Of a DNA stretch of 64,000 nt, positions 1 to 9,144 are shown piece by piece. Origin of the DNA: Lysinibacillus sp. B2A1 (GTDB taxonomy: Bacteria > Bacillota > Bacilli > Bacillales_A > Planococcaceae). The stretch covers positions 3,854,501-3,918,500 of the forward strand of contig CP027224.1 in assembly GCA_002973635.1 (NCBI GenBank). The letters run 5' to 3'. A program made the translations under genes and the position numbers. The notes beneath the pieces are model-generated. The model searched no databases and was not told the DNA's origin. It was given only the letters and a program-made list of their open reading frames with translations. How positions within the stretch are numbered: position 1 is the first letter of the stretch; each line of letters begins with the position of its first letter.

Positions 1-374
1 TTAAAACTAAATACAACATCCTCTGCAGTTACAGCATTACCGCTCGAAAATTTACGACCCTCATCTAGCTTAAATGTATACACAAGCCCAGAATCATCTA
101 CCATATACTCTTTTGCAAGTGCTGGCTTTGGTGTAAGGTCTGACCCTTCCAACGTGTATAAATTCTCATATGTTGCATAGAAATAGAAATTTCCAAACAC
201 TTCATAAGCACGCGCTGGATCTAACGTTTTCCAGTCGGAAGCAACCCCAATTACGATTGTATCCGTGTTAGATGTGCCTCCAGATTCATTTGTTTTTTCT
301 TCTTTATTGCTACAGGCGATAAGTGATAGAGCCAATACCAATAGGATGGATAGTAAAGAAAATTTTTTCATCAT
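1..374 (-). CDS. Oligopeptide ABC transporter substrate-binding lipoprotein (5' part only)
   Basis: Extracellular solute-binding protein of the OppA/DppE type, expected to be tethered outside the membrane and to deliver peptides to the permease driven by the two ATPases encoded just upstream. Translation of the complement from the ATG pair at 374/371 gives a lipoprotein signal peptide (KKFSLLSILLVLALSLIAC, lipobox LIAC), a charged linker, and then the start of an SBP_bac_5 domain with DWKTLDPARAYE and FKLDEGRKFSSGNAVTAEDV, typical of this family. AAGGAG lies 7 bases before the first ATG. The gene runs off the left edge, so only about 124 residues are visible. It follows the dppF-like gene on the same strand by about 30 bases, so it is probably the third gene of that operon. 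Confidence 0.93.
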   Translation of the reverse strand, partial: MMKKFSLLSILLVLALSLIACSNKEEKTNESGGTSNTDTIVIGVASDWKTLDPARAYEVFGNFYFYATYENLYTLEGSDLTPKPALAKEYMVDDSGLVYTFKLDEGRKFSSGNAVTAEDVVFSF

Positions 375-406
375 CTAAGTTCTCCTTTTATAATAAATTT
401 ATAGTT

Positions 407-1411
407 TTACTTTGTATGCAAATGACATGCTGCAAAGTGCTTACTATCTGTTTGAATAAAGTCAGGCTCCTGTGTTTTGCAAATATCCATCGCTACAGGA
501 CATCTTGTATGAAACCTACATCCGGCAGGCGGATTAGATGGACTTGGCACATCCCCTGTAAGAATAATCTTTTCTCGATGTTCATCACTAATATCTGGAA
601 CCGAGGACAGAAGCGACTTTGTGTAAGGATGTTGCGTTTTTTCATATAGTTGATCACGAGTAGATAATTCAACAATTTTACCTAAATACATCACTGCGAC
701 TCGGTCACTAATATGGTGAACAACACTGAGATCATGCGAGATAAATAGATAAGTAAGGTTCAATTGTTTCTGTAAATCCTCTAGTAAGTTAATGACCTGT
801 GCTTGAATCGACACATCTAAAGCTGAGACAGGTTCGTCACACACGATAAGCTCTGGATCTAGTGCCAATGCTCTAGCAATTCCAACCCTTTGTTTCTGAC
901 CTCCTGACATTTCATGAGGATATCTATCAAGAAAACGATTTGCTAGACCAACCATATCCATTAGCTCTTTAATTTTTGCTTCACCATTTTGTATTTTATG
1001 AATTTTGAATGGTTCTAATAAAATTTGCTTAATCGTTCTACGTGGATTTAAGCAAGCAGATGGATCTTGGAAAATCAGTTGTGCCTTTTTAGCAAAATTT
1101 TTCCGTTTTGATTTTGAAAACTTTGTAATATCTTCGCCATCAAATAATATTTCAGATCCCTGGTCTGGTGTATATAGACCAAGCAATGTCCTGCCTAGTG
1201 TACTTTTACCACATCCACTTTCGCCCACAAGACTAAATGTTTCACCCTTTTTTATCGTAAAAGAAACATCGTCCACTGCTCTAAGTAAACCTTTTTTTCC
1301 ATCTGGGCTTTTAATATGAAAGGTCTTTTTTAAGTGTGAAACCTCTAAAATATTTTCTGTGCCATTGCTGTTTGATACCGTATCTATACTATTGGAATTA
1401 TTTTGTACCAT
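407..1411 (-). CDS. Oligopeptide/dipeptide ABC transporter ATPase, OppF/DppF type
   Basis: Cytoplasmic ATPase subunit of a peptide importer, 334 residues, normal family length. Walker A GESGCGKST, Q-loop FQDPSACLNPRR, signature MSGGQKQRVGIARAL, Walker B LIVCDEPVSALDVS and the H-loop ISHDLSVV are intact. The C-terminal oligopeptide-transporter extension with its cysteine-containing CRFHTRCPVAMDIC motif (iron-sulfur-like cluster region of Opp/Dpp ATPases) is present. The start overlaps the end of the upstream OppD-like gene by 14 bases, indicating translational coupling. Substrate class (di- or oligopeptide, or nickel) cannot be told from sequence alone. Confidence 0.95.
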   Translation of the reverse strand: MVQNNSNSIDTVSNSNGTENILEVSHLKKTFHIKSPDGKKGLLRAVDDVSFTIKKGETFSLVGESGCGKSTLGRTLLGLYTPDQGSEILFDGEDITKFSKSKRKNFAKKAQLIFQDPSACLNPRRTIKQILLEPFKIHKIQNGEAKIKELMDMVGLANRFLDRYPHEMSGGQKQRVGIARALALDPELIVCDEPVSALDVSIQAQVINLLEDLQKQLNLTYLFISHDLSVVHHISDRVAVMYLGKIVELSTRDQLYEKTQHPYTKSLLSSVPDISDEHREKIILTGDVPSPSNPPAGCRFHTRCPVAMDICKTQEPDFIQTDSKHFAACHLHTK

Positions 1412-2396
1412 TCACATCACCACCCTTTTCAGATCCGTCATAAATAAAGCATTTTACTTCACGACCATCTTCTAGTTGAAATAATGGTGGGGCTTCCAAT
1501 TTACATTTCTCTGTTGCAAATTTACAACGGGGATGAAAACTGCAACCTTTTGGCATATTCAGTGCATCAGGAACACTACCTTCAATCGCTTCGAGTCTTT
1601 CCACTTTACTAGAAATTTTAGGTATGGCATTAAGCAATCCTTTTGTATACGGATGAAGCGGATCAGCAAAAACCAACTCAGTTGGACTTTTTTCAACAAT
1701 TTGTCCAGTGTACATAACTACTACTTTCTCACACATTTCCTTCACAACACCCAAATCATGAGTGATCATAATAATACTCATATTCCTCTTTTTCTTCAGA
1801 CTGTTCATTAAATCTAGAATTTGCGCTTGAATCGTAACATCTAATGCAGTAGTAGGCTCATCAGCAATTAATAGTTTGGTATTACAGGCTAAAGCGATAG
1901 CTATCATAATTCTTTGTCGCATACCACCTGACATTTGATGTGGGTATTCATGAAATCGCTGCTCTGGAGAAGGGATTCCTACCATTCTTAGCAATTCAAT
2001 TGCTTGTTTTTTTGCCTCTTGTTTACTTACACCTTTTTCGTGAATCAAGATTGGTTCCATAATTTGCTTACCACAAGTATGTAAAGGATTAAGTGAGGTC
2101 ATTGGCTCTTGAAATATCATTGATATAGAATTTCCTCTAATCTTCCGCATTTCATGAGGTGAGAGTTTTAACAAATCTAAACCATCAAAATCAATATTTC
2201 CAGTGATTTCACTATTAGCATTTTGTAAAAGTCCCATTATCGTAAGGGAGGTAACACTTTTGCCACTACCACTTTCACCAACGATTCCTAATGAACTTCC
2301 TTGGGCTAGTTCAAAGTTTAAATTATCTACTGCTTTGACAACACCTTGGCGTGACTTGAATTTAATCGTCAAATCCTCCACTTTTAGTAATGTCAT
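1398..2396 (-). CDS. Oligopeptide/dipeptide ABC transporter ATPase, OppD/DppD type
   Basis: Partner ATPase of the downstream OppF/DppF subunit. Walker A GESGSGKSVTS, Q-loop FQEPMTSLNPLHT, signature MSGGMRQRIMIAIAL, Walker B LLIADEPTTALDVT and the CSFHPRCKFATEKC cysteine motif identify it. I place the start at the ATG at 2396, which is preceded by GAGGTGAAACTG, rather than at the longer open frame from 2438 whose extra 14 residues have no family counterpart. It is the first gene of the visible part of the operon (OppD, OppF, binding protein). The permease genes are not seen here and probably lie beyond the left edge. Confidence 0.94.
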   Translation of the reverse strand: MTLLKVEDLTIKFKSRQGVVKAVDNLNFELAQGSSLGIVGESGSGKSVTSLTIMGLLQNANSEITGNIDFDGLDLLKLSPHEMRKIRGNSISMIFQEPMTSLNPLHTCGKQIMEPILIHEKGVSKQEAKKQAIELLRMVGIPSPEQRFHEYPHQMSGGMRQRIMIAIALACNTKLLIADEPTTALDVTIQAQILDLMNSLKKKRNMSIIMITHDLGVVKEMCEKVVVMYTGQIVEKSPTELVFADPLHPYTKGLLNAIPKISSKVERLEAIEGSVPDALNMPKGCSFHPRCKFATEKCKLEAPPLFQLEDGREVKCFIYDGSEKGGDVNGTK

Positions 2397-2654
2397 CAGT
2401 TTCACCTCTTTCAAAAGTATTGTTAAAAATAATTGCAAGAATAGTACTACAAATTAATAGATTGATAATTCCGAAAATTTAATATATTAATCTTTAGCAC
2501 ACAATTTGGCTTGAGGAACATTTAATTAATTATTGCCCGATTATCTAAAGAAAGTAATAGTGCATAAGTTCTTTAAATAGATCCGTTTTGAAATTCTAAT
2601 ATTCCTCAAGTAAATAAATCTTAAAACAACTAGATAAATTTCCTTTTTATTTAT

Positions 2655-3200
2655 TTAACTAAAAATAACTGGAGTGATTACGGAAAGTAATACAGTCTCC
2701 TGATTTAAAGGATTTTCCCATATATGAGTGAGATTTGAAGGGAAATGTATTGCTTCTCCTTCACGCAAATAATATTCTGTCTGGTCAATAGTGAATAATA
2801 CTGCCCCTTTTAGAACGTAATAAAACTCTTCACCTGGGTGTTTAAATGGTTCGTTTTCTTTTTGAAGAGGCTTTATTGTTACGAGAAATGGCTCTATTTT
2901 TCTATCTGGAAAATTATTGCTTAACCTAACATAAGTAGAATCAGAGCTTTCTATTTTAAAAGGTTTTTGATTTTGCTTTTTCACTGCGTAATTTAGATCT
3001 TCCGTCTCCTCAAAGAAATGAATCATCTTCACACCAAATGCATCAGCAATTTTTTTTAATGATGTGATAGCTAATGATGATGTTCCTCTCTCAATTTGGG
3101 ATAAAAAACTGACGGATAATTCAGTCTTTTCACTCAATTCCTTCAAAGTCATACCTTGTTCAAACCTTAATTGCTTTATTTTTTGAAAAATTTCTTCCAT
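2655..3200 (-). CDS. XRE-family transcriptional regulator with C-terminal cupin domain
   Basis: 181-residue DNA-binding regulator. Residues about 1-65 form a helix-turn-helix of the XRE type (GMTLKELSEKTELSVSFLSQ then IERGTSSLAITSLKKIADAF). Residues about 105-178 are a small cupin barrel (HPGEEFYYVLKGAVLFTI, YYLREGEAIHFPSNLTHIWE), usually a ligand sensor. This HTH-cupin architecture is known from regulators of amino-acid, polyamine or peptide metabolism such as PuuR. It lies about 260 bases upstream of the peptide transporter genes in the same direction, so control of that operon is a reasonable inference but not shown. ATG start with AAAGGAATT upstream. Confidence 0.9.
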   Translation of the reverse strand: MEEIFQKIKQLRFEQGMTLKELSEKTELSVSFLSQIERGTSSLAITSLKKIADAFGVKMIHFFEETEDLNYAVKKQNQKPFKIESSDSTYVRLSNNFPDRKIEPFLVTIKPLQKENEPFKHPGEEFYYVLKGAVLFTIDQTEYYLREGEAIHFPSNLTHIWENPLNQETVLLSVITPVIFS

Positions 3201-3996
3201 AACTGAATTCCTTTCTCTTAACAGAAGAATAATTACTGTATAACCGTAATTTATTACAATCTTATCATAATTTTTAAAAATGTAAATTAAATTTTAAAAT
3301 ATTCTTTATATTCTTAATATAATATTTTTTTAAGATACCTTTGTAATATAGCAGCAATACTATAAAAGATTTGTTGATTTTATATAGATAATAAACGTTT
3401 AGAAGCACCAAGAATGCTAACTACTAAAGAAAAAACAAACATTTTAAATAGATGAGTGGTAATAATGGATGGATGTATTGGTTTATAATCTATTCGAAAG
3501 AGTAGGCTGTCATAAATTATAGTGAAAACAGAATGTGGAAAAGAACAAGTTAAAAAATAATGTACTTTTCTGGTCATTGGAAGGAGTTATAGCCCTATTT
3601 TATAGCAGGTGGGTTTTAATGAAGCTGTAAAATGGTGTATGTTTAACGAAAAAATTCGATAGGCTGCAACTAGGTGAGCAGATTAAAGATGGGCTTGTAA
3701 ACGAAGATTACTAATTTAAGGAGCTCGTATACATTTATACAGGAGAATTTAAATGTAAATACTGAAGTGTGAAAAGGGACACAACTACCAAGACCACATT
3801 TTACGAAAAAAAAAGAAACTATTTGATATAAATTGATCAAAATAGATTCTTTCTTTGTGAAGGATTGTTTAATTTTCATTAAAAATTCGACTACTTTCTT
3901 CTGTTGAACTTCAACAAATGCGCTCTTCAACAATTTTCTTATCTAATGTAAAGGGTTTCGTAGCAGATGCTTTTGGCACAATAAAGTATACAACTG
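3201..3996. other. Gene-free stretch between the regulator and the broken kinase
   Basis: About 800 bases, AT-rich, with no convincing gene. Two open frames of 65 and 87 codons on the minus strand have no ribosome binding site, no recognisable motif and poor coding character, and I do not accept them. A short run on the plus strand near 3648-3711 (KFDRLQLGEQIKDGLVNEDY then stop) looks coding-like and may be a relic. In an intact com locus this is where the comA response-regulator gene would sit. Confidence 0.5.
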
Positions 3997-4050
3997 TCAT
4001 ATTTTATCCCCTACTATGAGTTGGCCATCTATTATAAGTATCATAGCCAT
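3997..4050 (-). pseudogene. Possible comA (response regulator) N-terminal relic
   Basis: Overlapping the 3' end of the ComP-like gene in another frame is a 17-codon frame reading MAMILIIDGQLIVGDKI and then stop. A NarL/ComA-type receiver normally starts like M-ILIIDDHPIVGDGT, so the similarity covers the first beta strand and acidic pocket, with the second Asp and the His-Pro changed. comA directly follows comP in Bacillus subtilis. No receiver or HTH remnants were recognised further downstream. Short match, so this is only suggestive. Confidence 0.35.
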
Positions 4051-5908
4051 AGGAATGGGTTTGTTCTCCTTCGTTTACCTTAATTCGAATGGACATTCCA
4101 TTTCCTACACTAGTATTGATAGAAAACGTGCCATTAAAAGCCCGAACCCTCTCTTGCATCCCCCTGATCCCCATTGAATCGGCAAGAATGATTTCATCCA
4201 TTTTACATCCTATTCCATCGTCAGAATAATTGATTTCAAAGCCATAATCTGTTTCTAAAAGATGAATTTCGACAATATTGGCATGTGAATGCTTCAAGGC
4301 ATTGTTCATTAACTCTTGAAAAATCCGATAAATCATCAAGTTTAAGCGCTCATCCTCTAAATAAAGACGATCAATGGTGTAAATTAGAACAAAATCAGTT
4401 CGTTTATGAAATTTTTGGATAAGTTTTTCAAGTGCTGCATTTAAACCTAATGTATCTAATAGTGGCGGTTTTAAATTTTCACAATATCCTCTTAAATCAG
4501 TCAACGATGCAATCATATGATCATGAACTACAGAAAGATTCGTTTGAATATTTGTGTTTGTCTTTGCATGGATAACTACATGCATTTCTCTAGCAATATG
4601 GAGCTGCTCTTGTAAAATCGTATCATGAAGTTCTTGCGCTAATTGATACTTTTCTTGTTCAAATCGAAGCCATAGTAGCTTATTGAGCCACGGTAACTGA
4701 TCATTATCTGCTTCCTTCATATGCTTTAATTGTTCTAAAAGTTCTTCCACCATTTTAGTATTTTCTATAAAATTATTTAAATATAAAAGCAATAATTCTA
4801 GCCATAATAATTCCTCTTCCTTTAGATAGATAGATTTATTATGATCTACGACTAGTATTCTTTTATAATTTACATCTTGGTGAATAAAAGCAATATAAAA
4901 ATGCTCAGTTTTCTTTATATCCCCCAAGCGTAGTTCTTCTAGCAAAACTTCATCTATTTGATTTTGTGTATATTCTTTTGATTTGCTTAATGAAGTAACT
5001 TGATGTGTTTGAAAACCATATGTTAGTACGTCGATATGATTAATCTCAAGATGCAAAGCAACTTCTAGAACAAATTTCTCCAATAAGTCTTCAATCTTTA
5101 CAACTCTTCCAATACTATCAATGGTCGTATACATTCTATGAATATAATCCCCTTTTGTTGAAAAAAGGATTTTTCGCTTATGATAATCTATTTTTTCTTT
5201 AATATAGAAAAGGGCTATTAAAGAGAAGAAGGAAAAAGGGAAAATTGTTGTCATTTTCGAAATAGGTATATCAGTTATCCAATAAAAAACAAATAATAGC
5301 CAAATTGTAAAAGCAAATGAAAAATTGAAATAATGGCGTAAGCGAGTTATATAGTACTCCATATCAAATATACGTTCAGTTAACTGTGTAAAGATAAAAC
5401 TACAGGGTATTAACATTAGAAACAATGAACAGATATCCGCAGTGAGTAATGGTTTATTAAAAATTATTTTTGGTAATGCATATAGGAACAAAAATGGTAG
5501 AAATGGGATAATGATACTACTTAATAAAATTTTTAATTGAGGTGTTTTAAATTTAAAGTAGCTTATTCCCAATATACATAGAATCATAGTTAGTAAAATG
5601 AAAAATATCCAAAGTGTTAAACTAGAGAATATTGCATAGGTAAAAGGATAAAAGGTACTATAAATACTTAAAAAAACAGTAATTAGAGGCAGTAAATAAA
5701 GTACTTTTATGTTGTTAATAAATATCCATTTTAAATTCAAAAACAAAAAGTATTTTTTTAGAAAATGAATTAATAGGACTAAGCAAAATAGCATACTACT
5801 TCGATTTACAATAATACCAATACTCTCTAATCTACTTGCCACTCCTATACTTACATAAGCCATTGAGACTGTTAGTATAAAAAGAATAAGTAAATTCACT
5901 AATTGGTT

Positions 5909-5911
5909 ATT
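5909..5911. repeat. Target-site duplication (ATT), left copy
   Basis: ATT directly before the TG end of the IS3-family element. The same ATT follows the CA end at 7324-7326. Deleting the element plus one copy restores the kinase reading frame, which supports these as the true 3-bp duplication. Confidence 0.8.
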
Positions 5912-5987
5912 TGAATGTAGAATGGAGTCATGGACACATCCTGGTTAAGTAAGTATTATTATAACCAAGAGAGGACGTGTCTTTTTT

Positions 5988-6248
5988 ATGAGTCAAAAAA
6001 GATTTAATAAAGAATTTAAACAAACTGTTGTGGAGCTTTATCACTCTGGTACACCAGTCAGTCAACTGTCTAGCGAATATGGCGTTTCTGAAGTAACTAT
6101 TTATAAATGGATTAAGTTACATTCTCCAATCGAAGGTGCAGAAGAATTAACTGCAGCGGAAGTTTCTTCGATTCAAAAAGAAAATCTTCGGTTAAAGCAG
6201 GAGATTGAAATCTTAAAAAAGGCTATGACCATATTCGCGAAAAAGTAA
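5988..6248 (+). CDS. IS3-family transposase OrfA (HTH_Tnp_1)
   Basis: 86 residues. The N-terminal helix-turn-helix (FNKEFKQTVVELYHSG, VSQLSSEYGVSEVTIYKWI) binds the element ends. The C-terminal leucine-zipper-like helix (LRLKQEIEILKKAMTIF) mediates multimerisation. An A-AAA-AAG slippery heptamer at 6215-6221 near its end would move ribosomes into the -1 frame, reading GYDHIREKVTEQELIDHIE straight into OrfB, so the full transposase OrfAB is made by frameshifting as in IS150 and other IS3 elements. RBS GAGAGG is close upstream of the ATG. Confidence 0.92.
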   Translation: MSQKRFNKEFKQTVVELYHSGTPVSQLSSEYGVSEVTIYKWIKLHSPIEGAEELTAAEVSSIQKENLRLKQEIEILKKAMTIFAKK

Positions 6249-6307
6249 CAGAACAAGAACTCATTGACCATATTGAAAACGAAAGCGAACATTATCCTAT
6301 TCAATTA

Positions 6308-7123
6308 ATGTGTCGCGTTTTAAAGGTACCCAAAAGTACGTATTATCAGTCTTTCCACAAGAAACCAAGCGTGTACGAAGTTGAAAACAAAAAAATTACA
6401 GGACGTATTTGTGCCATTCACAAAGAAAGTGATGGACGATACGGTGCGCCGAAAATACATGCACAGTTACTCAAAGAAGGCGTGAAAGTTAGTATTAAAC
6501 GCGTACAACGACTCATGAAAAAAGCTGGTATTCGCTCGAACATCACAAAAAAGTACCGTCCGACGCCAACACAAAAGCCCGTGGAAGAACGTGAAAATAT
6601 ACTTGAACAAGATTTCCATACAACGACGATTAATGAAAAATGGGTAGCTGATATTACGTATATCCATACAATCCGCGATGGATGGTGCTACTTGGCGTCG
6701 GTTCTTGATTTACATTCGAAGAAAATTGTAGGGTATAAATTCGGACGAAAAATGACCGTAGATTTGGTCGTTGAGGCATTGGATCACGCTGTACAAGCTC
6801 AAAATCCATCCTCAGGATTAATCATCCATACCGATTTAGGTACGCAATATACGAGTGAAACATTTCAAGAAAACCTAAAAAAACACGAAATGATTCCGTC
6901 GTTCAGCCGTAAAGGATGCCCGTATGATAACGCATGTATCGAGTCTTTTCATGCGACATTGAAAAAAGAAGAAGTCTATCGAACACGCTATGAAAATTAT
7001 GAAACAGCTAGAGTTGCACTATTTCAATACATTGAAGGTTGGTACAATCGCAAACGAATTCACGGTGCTATAGGCTTTCTAACGCCTGTTGAATGTGAAG
7101 ATATGTGCCGAGCTATGGCTTAA
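6308..7123 (+). CDS. IS3-family transposase OrfB (DDE integrase core)
   Basis: 271 residues from the ATG at 6308. The -1 frame is open further upstream and joins OrfA at the 6215-6221 slippery site, so the natural product is the OrfAB fusion. HTH_21-like segment (GRICAIHKESDGRYGAPKI) followed by an rve integrase core with the catalytic acids in WVADITYIHT, IIHTDLGTQYTSE and DNACIESFHATLKKE. The C-terminal YIEGWYNRKRIHGAIGF ending is typical of IS150/IS3. No stop or deletion is seen, so it is probably active. Confidence 0.93.
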   Translation: MCRVLKVPKSTYYQSFHKKPSVYEVENKKITGRICAIHKESDGRYGAPKIHAQLLKEGVKVSIKRVQRLMKKAGIRSNITKKYRPTPTQKPVEERENILEQDFHTTTINEKWVADITYIHTIRDGWCYLASVLDLHSKKIVGYKFGRKMTVDLVVEALDHAVQAQNPSSGLIIHTDLGTQYTSETFQENLKKHEMIPSFSRKGCPYDNACIESFHATLKKEEVYRTRYENYETARVALFQYIEGWYNRKRIHGAIGFLTPVECEDMCRAMA

Positions 7124-7323
7124 CATTTTGGGATACAAGAAATGTTCCCCTTCACATTTTTGATGCGCAACCTCCATGGATTTCTCGCTCTACATCCCGA
7201 GTAGTCTGTCAAAGGCTCTTTTCACTTTGACTGGCTACTCGGGATGTGGAACACTCCATAAATGGTGGTTGCCACAAAACAAAAACTTAACTTTAATGTG
7301 TCCGGAATCTTGACTTAGATCCA

Positions 7324-7326
7324 ATT
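7324..7326. repeat. Target-site duplication (ATT), right copy
   Basis: ATT following the CA end of the IS3-family element and matching 5909-5911. It corresponds to the Asn codon AAT of the interrupted ComP-like gene on the minus strand. Confidence 0.8.
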
Positions 7327-7745
7327 CTTTTGTTTAAAATATAAATATAGAGAAATTATAAAAGTCAAAAAATAGTAACAGGTTGGTGCTACAAGTACAT
7401 AATAAAATTGTTGAGGAATATCAAGTGGTTTTATGTGTATATCAATTAAATTACCATTAGGCTTCTTTATCATTAGATCATTGGCTGCTCGTAATACGAA
7501 ATCATACTTTAAGTTGGCGATATTATTAATCCCTGCACCATCTACCTTTATTATAATATCGCCAGGTTCAATTTGTTGTTTAGTAGCCCAATCTTCAAAA
7601 TAAGGATCTACCACTAACCATTCTCCATTTTCTTCTTTAACCGTTATATTTATAAAAGTCTTGCTATAAGTTAAATAAAGTAGATAAAAACCAAATGTTA
7701 AATAAATACTTATTACAAGTAAAAACCACTTACTTTTAATATTGC

Positions 7746-7907
7746 TTAGTACCAAATGCGAAGTTCTCCACCCAGCTGCACTTCATCAAAAGATTCTAAA
7801 ATTGCCTTCTGTTCAATTTCTGTAATACCAACTAGAGAGGCCTTATTTTCTTTTAACAATGTAAGTAGCGACGGATTTTTTTCCAAATACTGAATCATGT
7901 TAATCAT
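7746..7907 (-). CDS. comX: ComX-like pheromone precursor
   Basis: Small gene of 53 codons read from the complement. It begins MINMIQYLEKNPSLLTLL, continues with KENKASLVGITEIEQKAIL and ends GGELRIWY. ComX precursors of Bacillus share the N-terminal YL-KNP-xLL-xLK pattern, the KASLxGI segment and an acidic helix, and carry a C-terminal Trp that ComQ isoprenylates. Here the Trp is the penultimate residue. ATG at 7907 is preceded by GAGGAGATTAT. The 3' end overlaps the TTG start of the ComP-like gene by 10 bases, the same tight comX-comP arrangement as in B. subtilis. The known role is a secreted modified peptide for quorum sensing. With comP broken and comQ absent nearby, it is probably non-functional or orphaned here. 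Confidence 0.78.
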   Translation of the reverse strand: MINMIQYLEKNPSLLTLLKENKASLVGITEIEQKAILESFDEVQLGGELRIWY

Positions 7908-7924
7908 ATAATCTCCTCATTTCA

Positions 7925-7988
7925 TTAGTTTTTATAGTTACACTTTTTGGCGTATTCAATTGAGTTTTTTTCAGTCTCTATAAAATTT
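7925..7988 (-). pseudogene. Possible comQ C-terminal relic
   Basis: Immediately upstream of comX, where comQ (isoprenyl transferase) should end, an in-frame stretch reads FIETEKNSIEYAKKCNYKN and then stop, resembling the tail of polyprenyl-synthase-like proteins (ET-x-SIEYA). Stops precede it within about 20 codons and no DDxxD motif was found upstream. Short and speculative. Confidence 0.3.
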
Positions 7989-8229
7989 ACCATTTACTTA
8001 TTTACAAGGGATTGATAACCATAAATGTAACTACATCTATATTATACTTTTATTATCCTATTTATCAACATAATTTTCTAAAAATTTCTAAAATTTAATA
8101 TATTAGGAGTTAATATTTTCTTTATCTCCTTCATTTTTTGACAATTTCATTTTAGATGCCAACATTGTAGTCTTGGAATATAAATTAATTCAATAAACCT
8201 TGATAAAAGTGCAAATAGAAAAAGCATGT

Positions 8230-8690
8230 TTTGAAGATATTTTATCGTTCCCAATAACTCGCTCAATTTAAAGTTTCTCAAAGACCCTCACTTTTAAAGC
8301 ATCTTTCATCTTTATAGTGCAAGCAAGCTCTTCTAATCCTTCATTCCTTATCTACTATTAATAAAAAATCCGTTGTCATCACAACTGGATCATACGTCTT
8401 AGGGTTTGTGGGATGTTTAATATCTAGTACCATCTTCAATGTCAATGGTTTCTTCAAACGGTACTAAAGGAAATTGTTCTCAAATATCAACAACAAATCG
8501 GAGTATTTAGTTAAATAAAGTGGTTTGGTTTCAAAATTGATTAGAAATTCATGGTTGCCAATTTGTTTTAATTTAAATATGTGTACCTTCAACACATCTA
8601 GAATGATTAAATGTCTACTTTGCCTTGTCTTGCTTCACATGTCTATTACCGGTACTAATTGTAACAGTTAGCTTAAAGTAATCCTCAGAA
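8230..8690 (-). pseudogene. Degraded TnsA-like endonuclease (Tn7-like transposon relic)
   Basis: No intact frame exists, but pieces in different frames of the complement line up in order with the TnsA family. They are GNHEFLINFETKPLYLTKYS (TnsA: HHFLSDLE-x-FYLLEWS); QFPLVPFEETIDIEDG (TnsA: REQYPLLPLEETI); IKHPTNPKTYDPVVMTTDFL (TnsA: IKHPKDPKTGEPVVMTTDFL, carrying the catalytic Asp); LEELACTIKMKDALKVRV; and FEKL-stop-IERVIG (TnsA: LEKLEIERRYW). At least three frameshifts or stops separate them. TnsA makes the 5' cuts in Tn7-type cut-and-paste transposition together with TnsB. No TnsB, TnsC or TnsD remnant was recognised. Family comparison is from memory and not from a search. Confidence 0.6.
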
Positions 8691-8778
8691 ATTAAATGAA
8701 TTAAATATAAATTTTGACTCATCAGTGAAGGCTTTCTAAACCACTAAATACCTATTTCATTAATCTTTTTTTGGACTC

Positions 8779-9144
8779 TTAATGATAATGGAATAACACC
8801 AAAATGGGAGCACCTTTTTCGCTTTCCCAAAGCTCAACAAAAAAGCAGTATCCATTAGGGAAATCATTCAAATACGCTTCATCATCAAGGCAGATATTAT
8901 ATTTATACTTCGAATACCATTCAGACTTAACATCATTTATCGATAATAGCTCTAGCTTGCTTTTCTGCTCTGTTTGATAGTTACAGATAAATACCTGTTC
9001 TACTATGCTATTAAAAATCATTTCTCCAAGTTCCTGTGACATAGGAGTATCAGGATAAAGTTTACTTGAAACTAATGCTTCATCGTTATAAATCTGATTT
9101 TTATATTTGTCTATGAAATAGCCTTTTTTTCTCACAATGCTCAA
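8779..9144 (-). CDS. Hypothetical protein
   Basis: 121 residues from a TTG at 9144, preceded by AAAAAGGG with little spacing; a GTG three codons in (9135) is an alternative start. Soluble, mixed charge, no signal peptide or membrane helix. Visible features are an acidic central part ([20 protein letters not shown]) and a C-terminal hydrophobic strand ([11 protein letters not shown]). I do not recognise the family. It stands alone between the TnsA relic and a divergent hypothetical gene, a setting where small immunity-like proteins are common, but nothing in the sequence proves that. Confidence 0.6.
   Translation of the reverse strand: MSIVRKKGYFIDKYKNQIYNDEALVSSKLYPDTPMSQELGEMIFNSIVEQVFICNYQTEQKSKLELLSINDVKSEWYSKYKYNICLDDEAYLNDFPNGYCFFVELWESEKGAPILVLFHYH

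Larger units (their letters stand above)
5912..7323 (+). mobile_element. IS3-family insertion sequence (IS150-like), apparently intact
   Basis: 1412 bp, ends TG...CA as in the IS3 family. The terminal inverted repeats are imperfect over about 40 bases: TGAATGTA against TGGATCTA at the tips, then a shared GGACACAT block and a shared GTTAAGT block. It carries orfA and orfB joined by a likely programmed -1 frameshift, and a flanking 3-bp ATT duplication. The intact transposase triad, clean duplication and uninterrupted frames suggest a recent insertion. It interrupts the ComP-like kinase gene in the opposite orientation. Confidence 0.93.
4004..7755 (-). pseudogene. comP: ComP-like sensor histidine kinase, disrupted by IS3-family insertion
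   Basis: Two pieces of one gene flank an insertion sequence. The upstream piece (7755-7324, TTG start overlapping comX) encodes a first membrane helix, an extracytoplasmic PDZ-like segment (EPGDIIIKVDGAGINNIANL) and a second helix. The downstream piece (5911-4004) encodes several more membrane helices, a HisKA_3 phosphoacceptor (ELHDTILQEQLHIAREM, His codon at 4625-4627) and an HATPase domain (FQELMNNALKHS, DDGIGCKMDE, GIRGMQERV). Removing the element and one ATT duplicate joins the codons in frame (KQKN/NQLVNLL), giving about 778 residues; B. subtilis ComP is 769. Known role: membrane receptor for the ComX pheromone that phosphorylates ComA. A GTG at 5899 could still start a 631-residue fragment lacking the sensor part. 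Confidence 0.88.

Noticed and set aside
3380..3933. Two minus-strand open frames of 65 and 87 codons
   Set aside because: No ribosome binding site, low-complexity AT-rich codons, no motif; likely chance frames.
5897..5899. GTG as the genuine start of a 631-residue kinase
   Set aside because: Removing the IS element joins the frame to the upstream piece with a ComP-type N-terminus, so the GTG is an internal valine codon.
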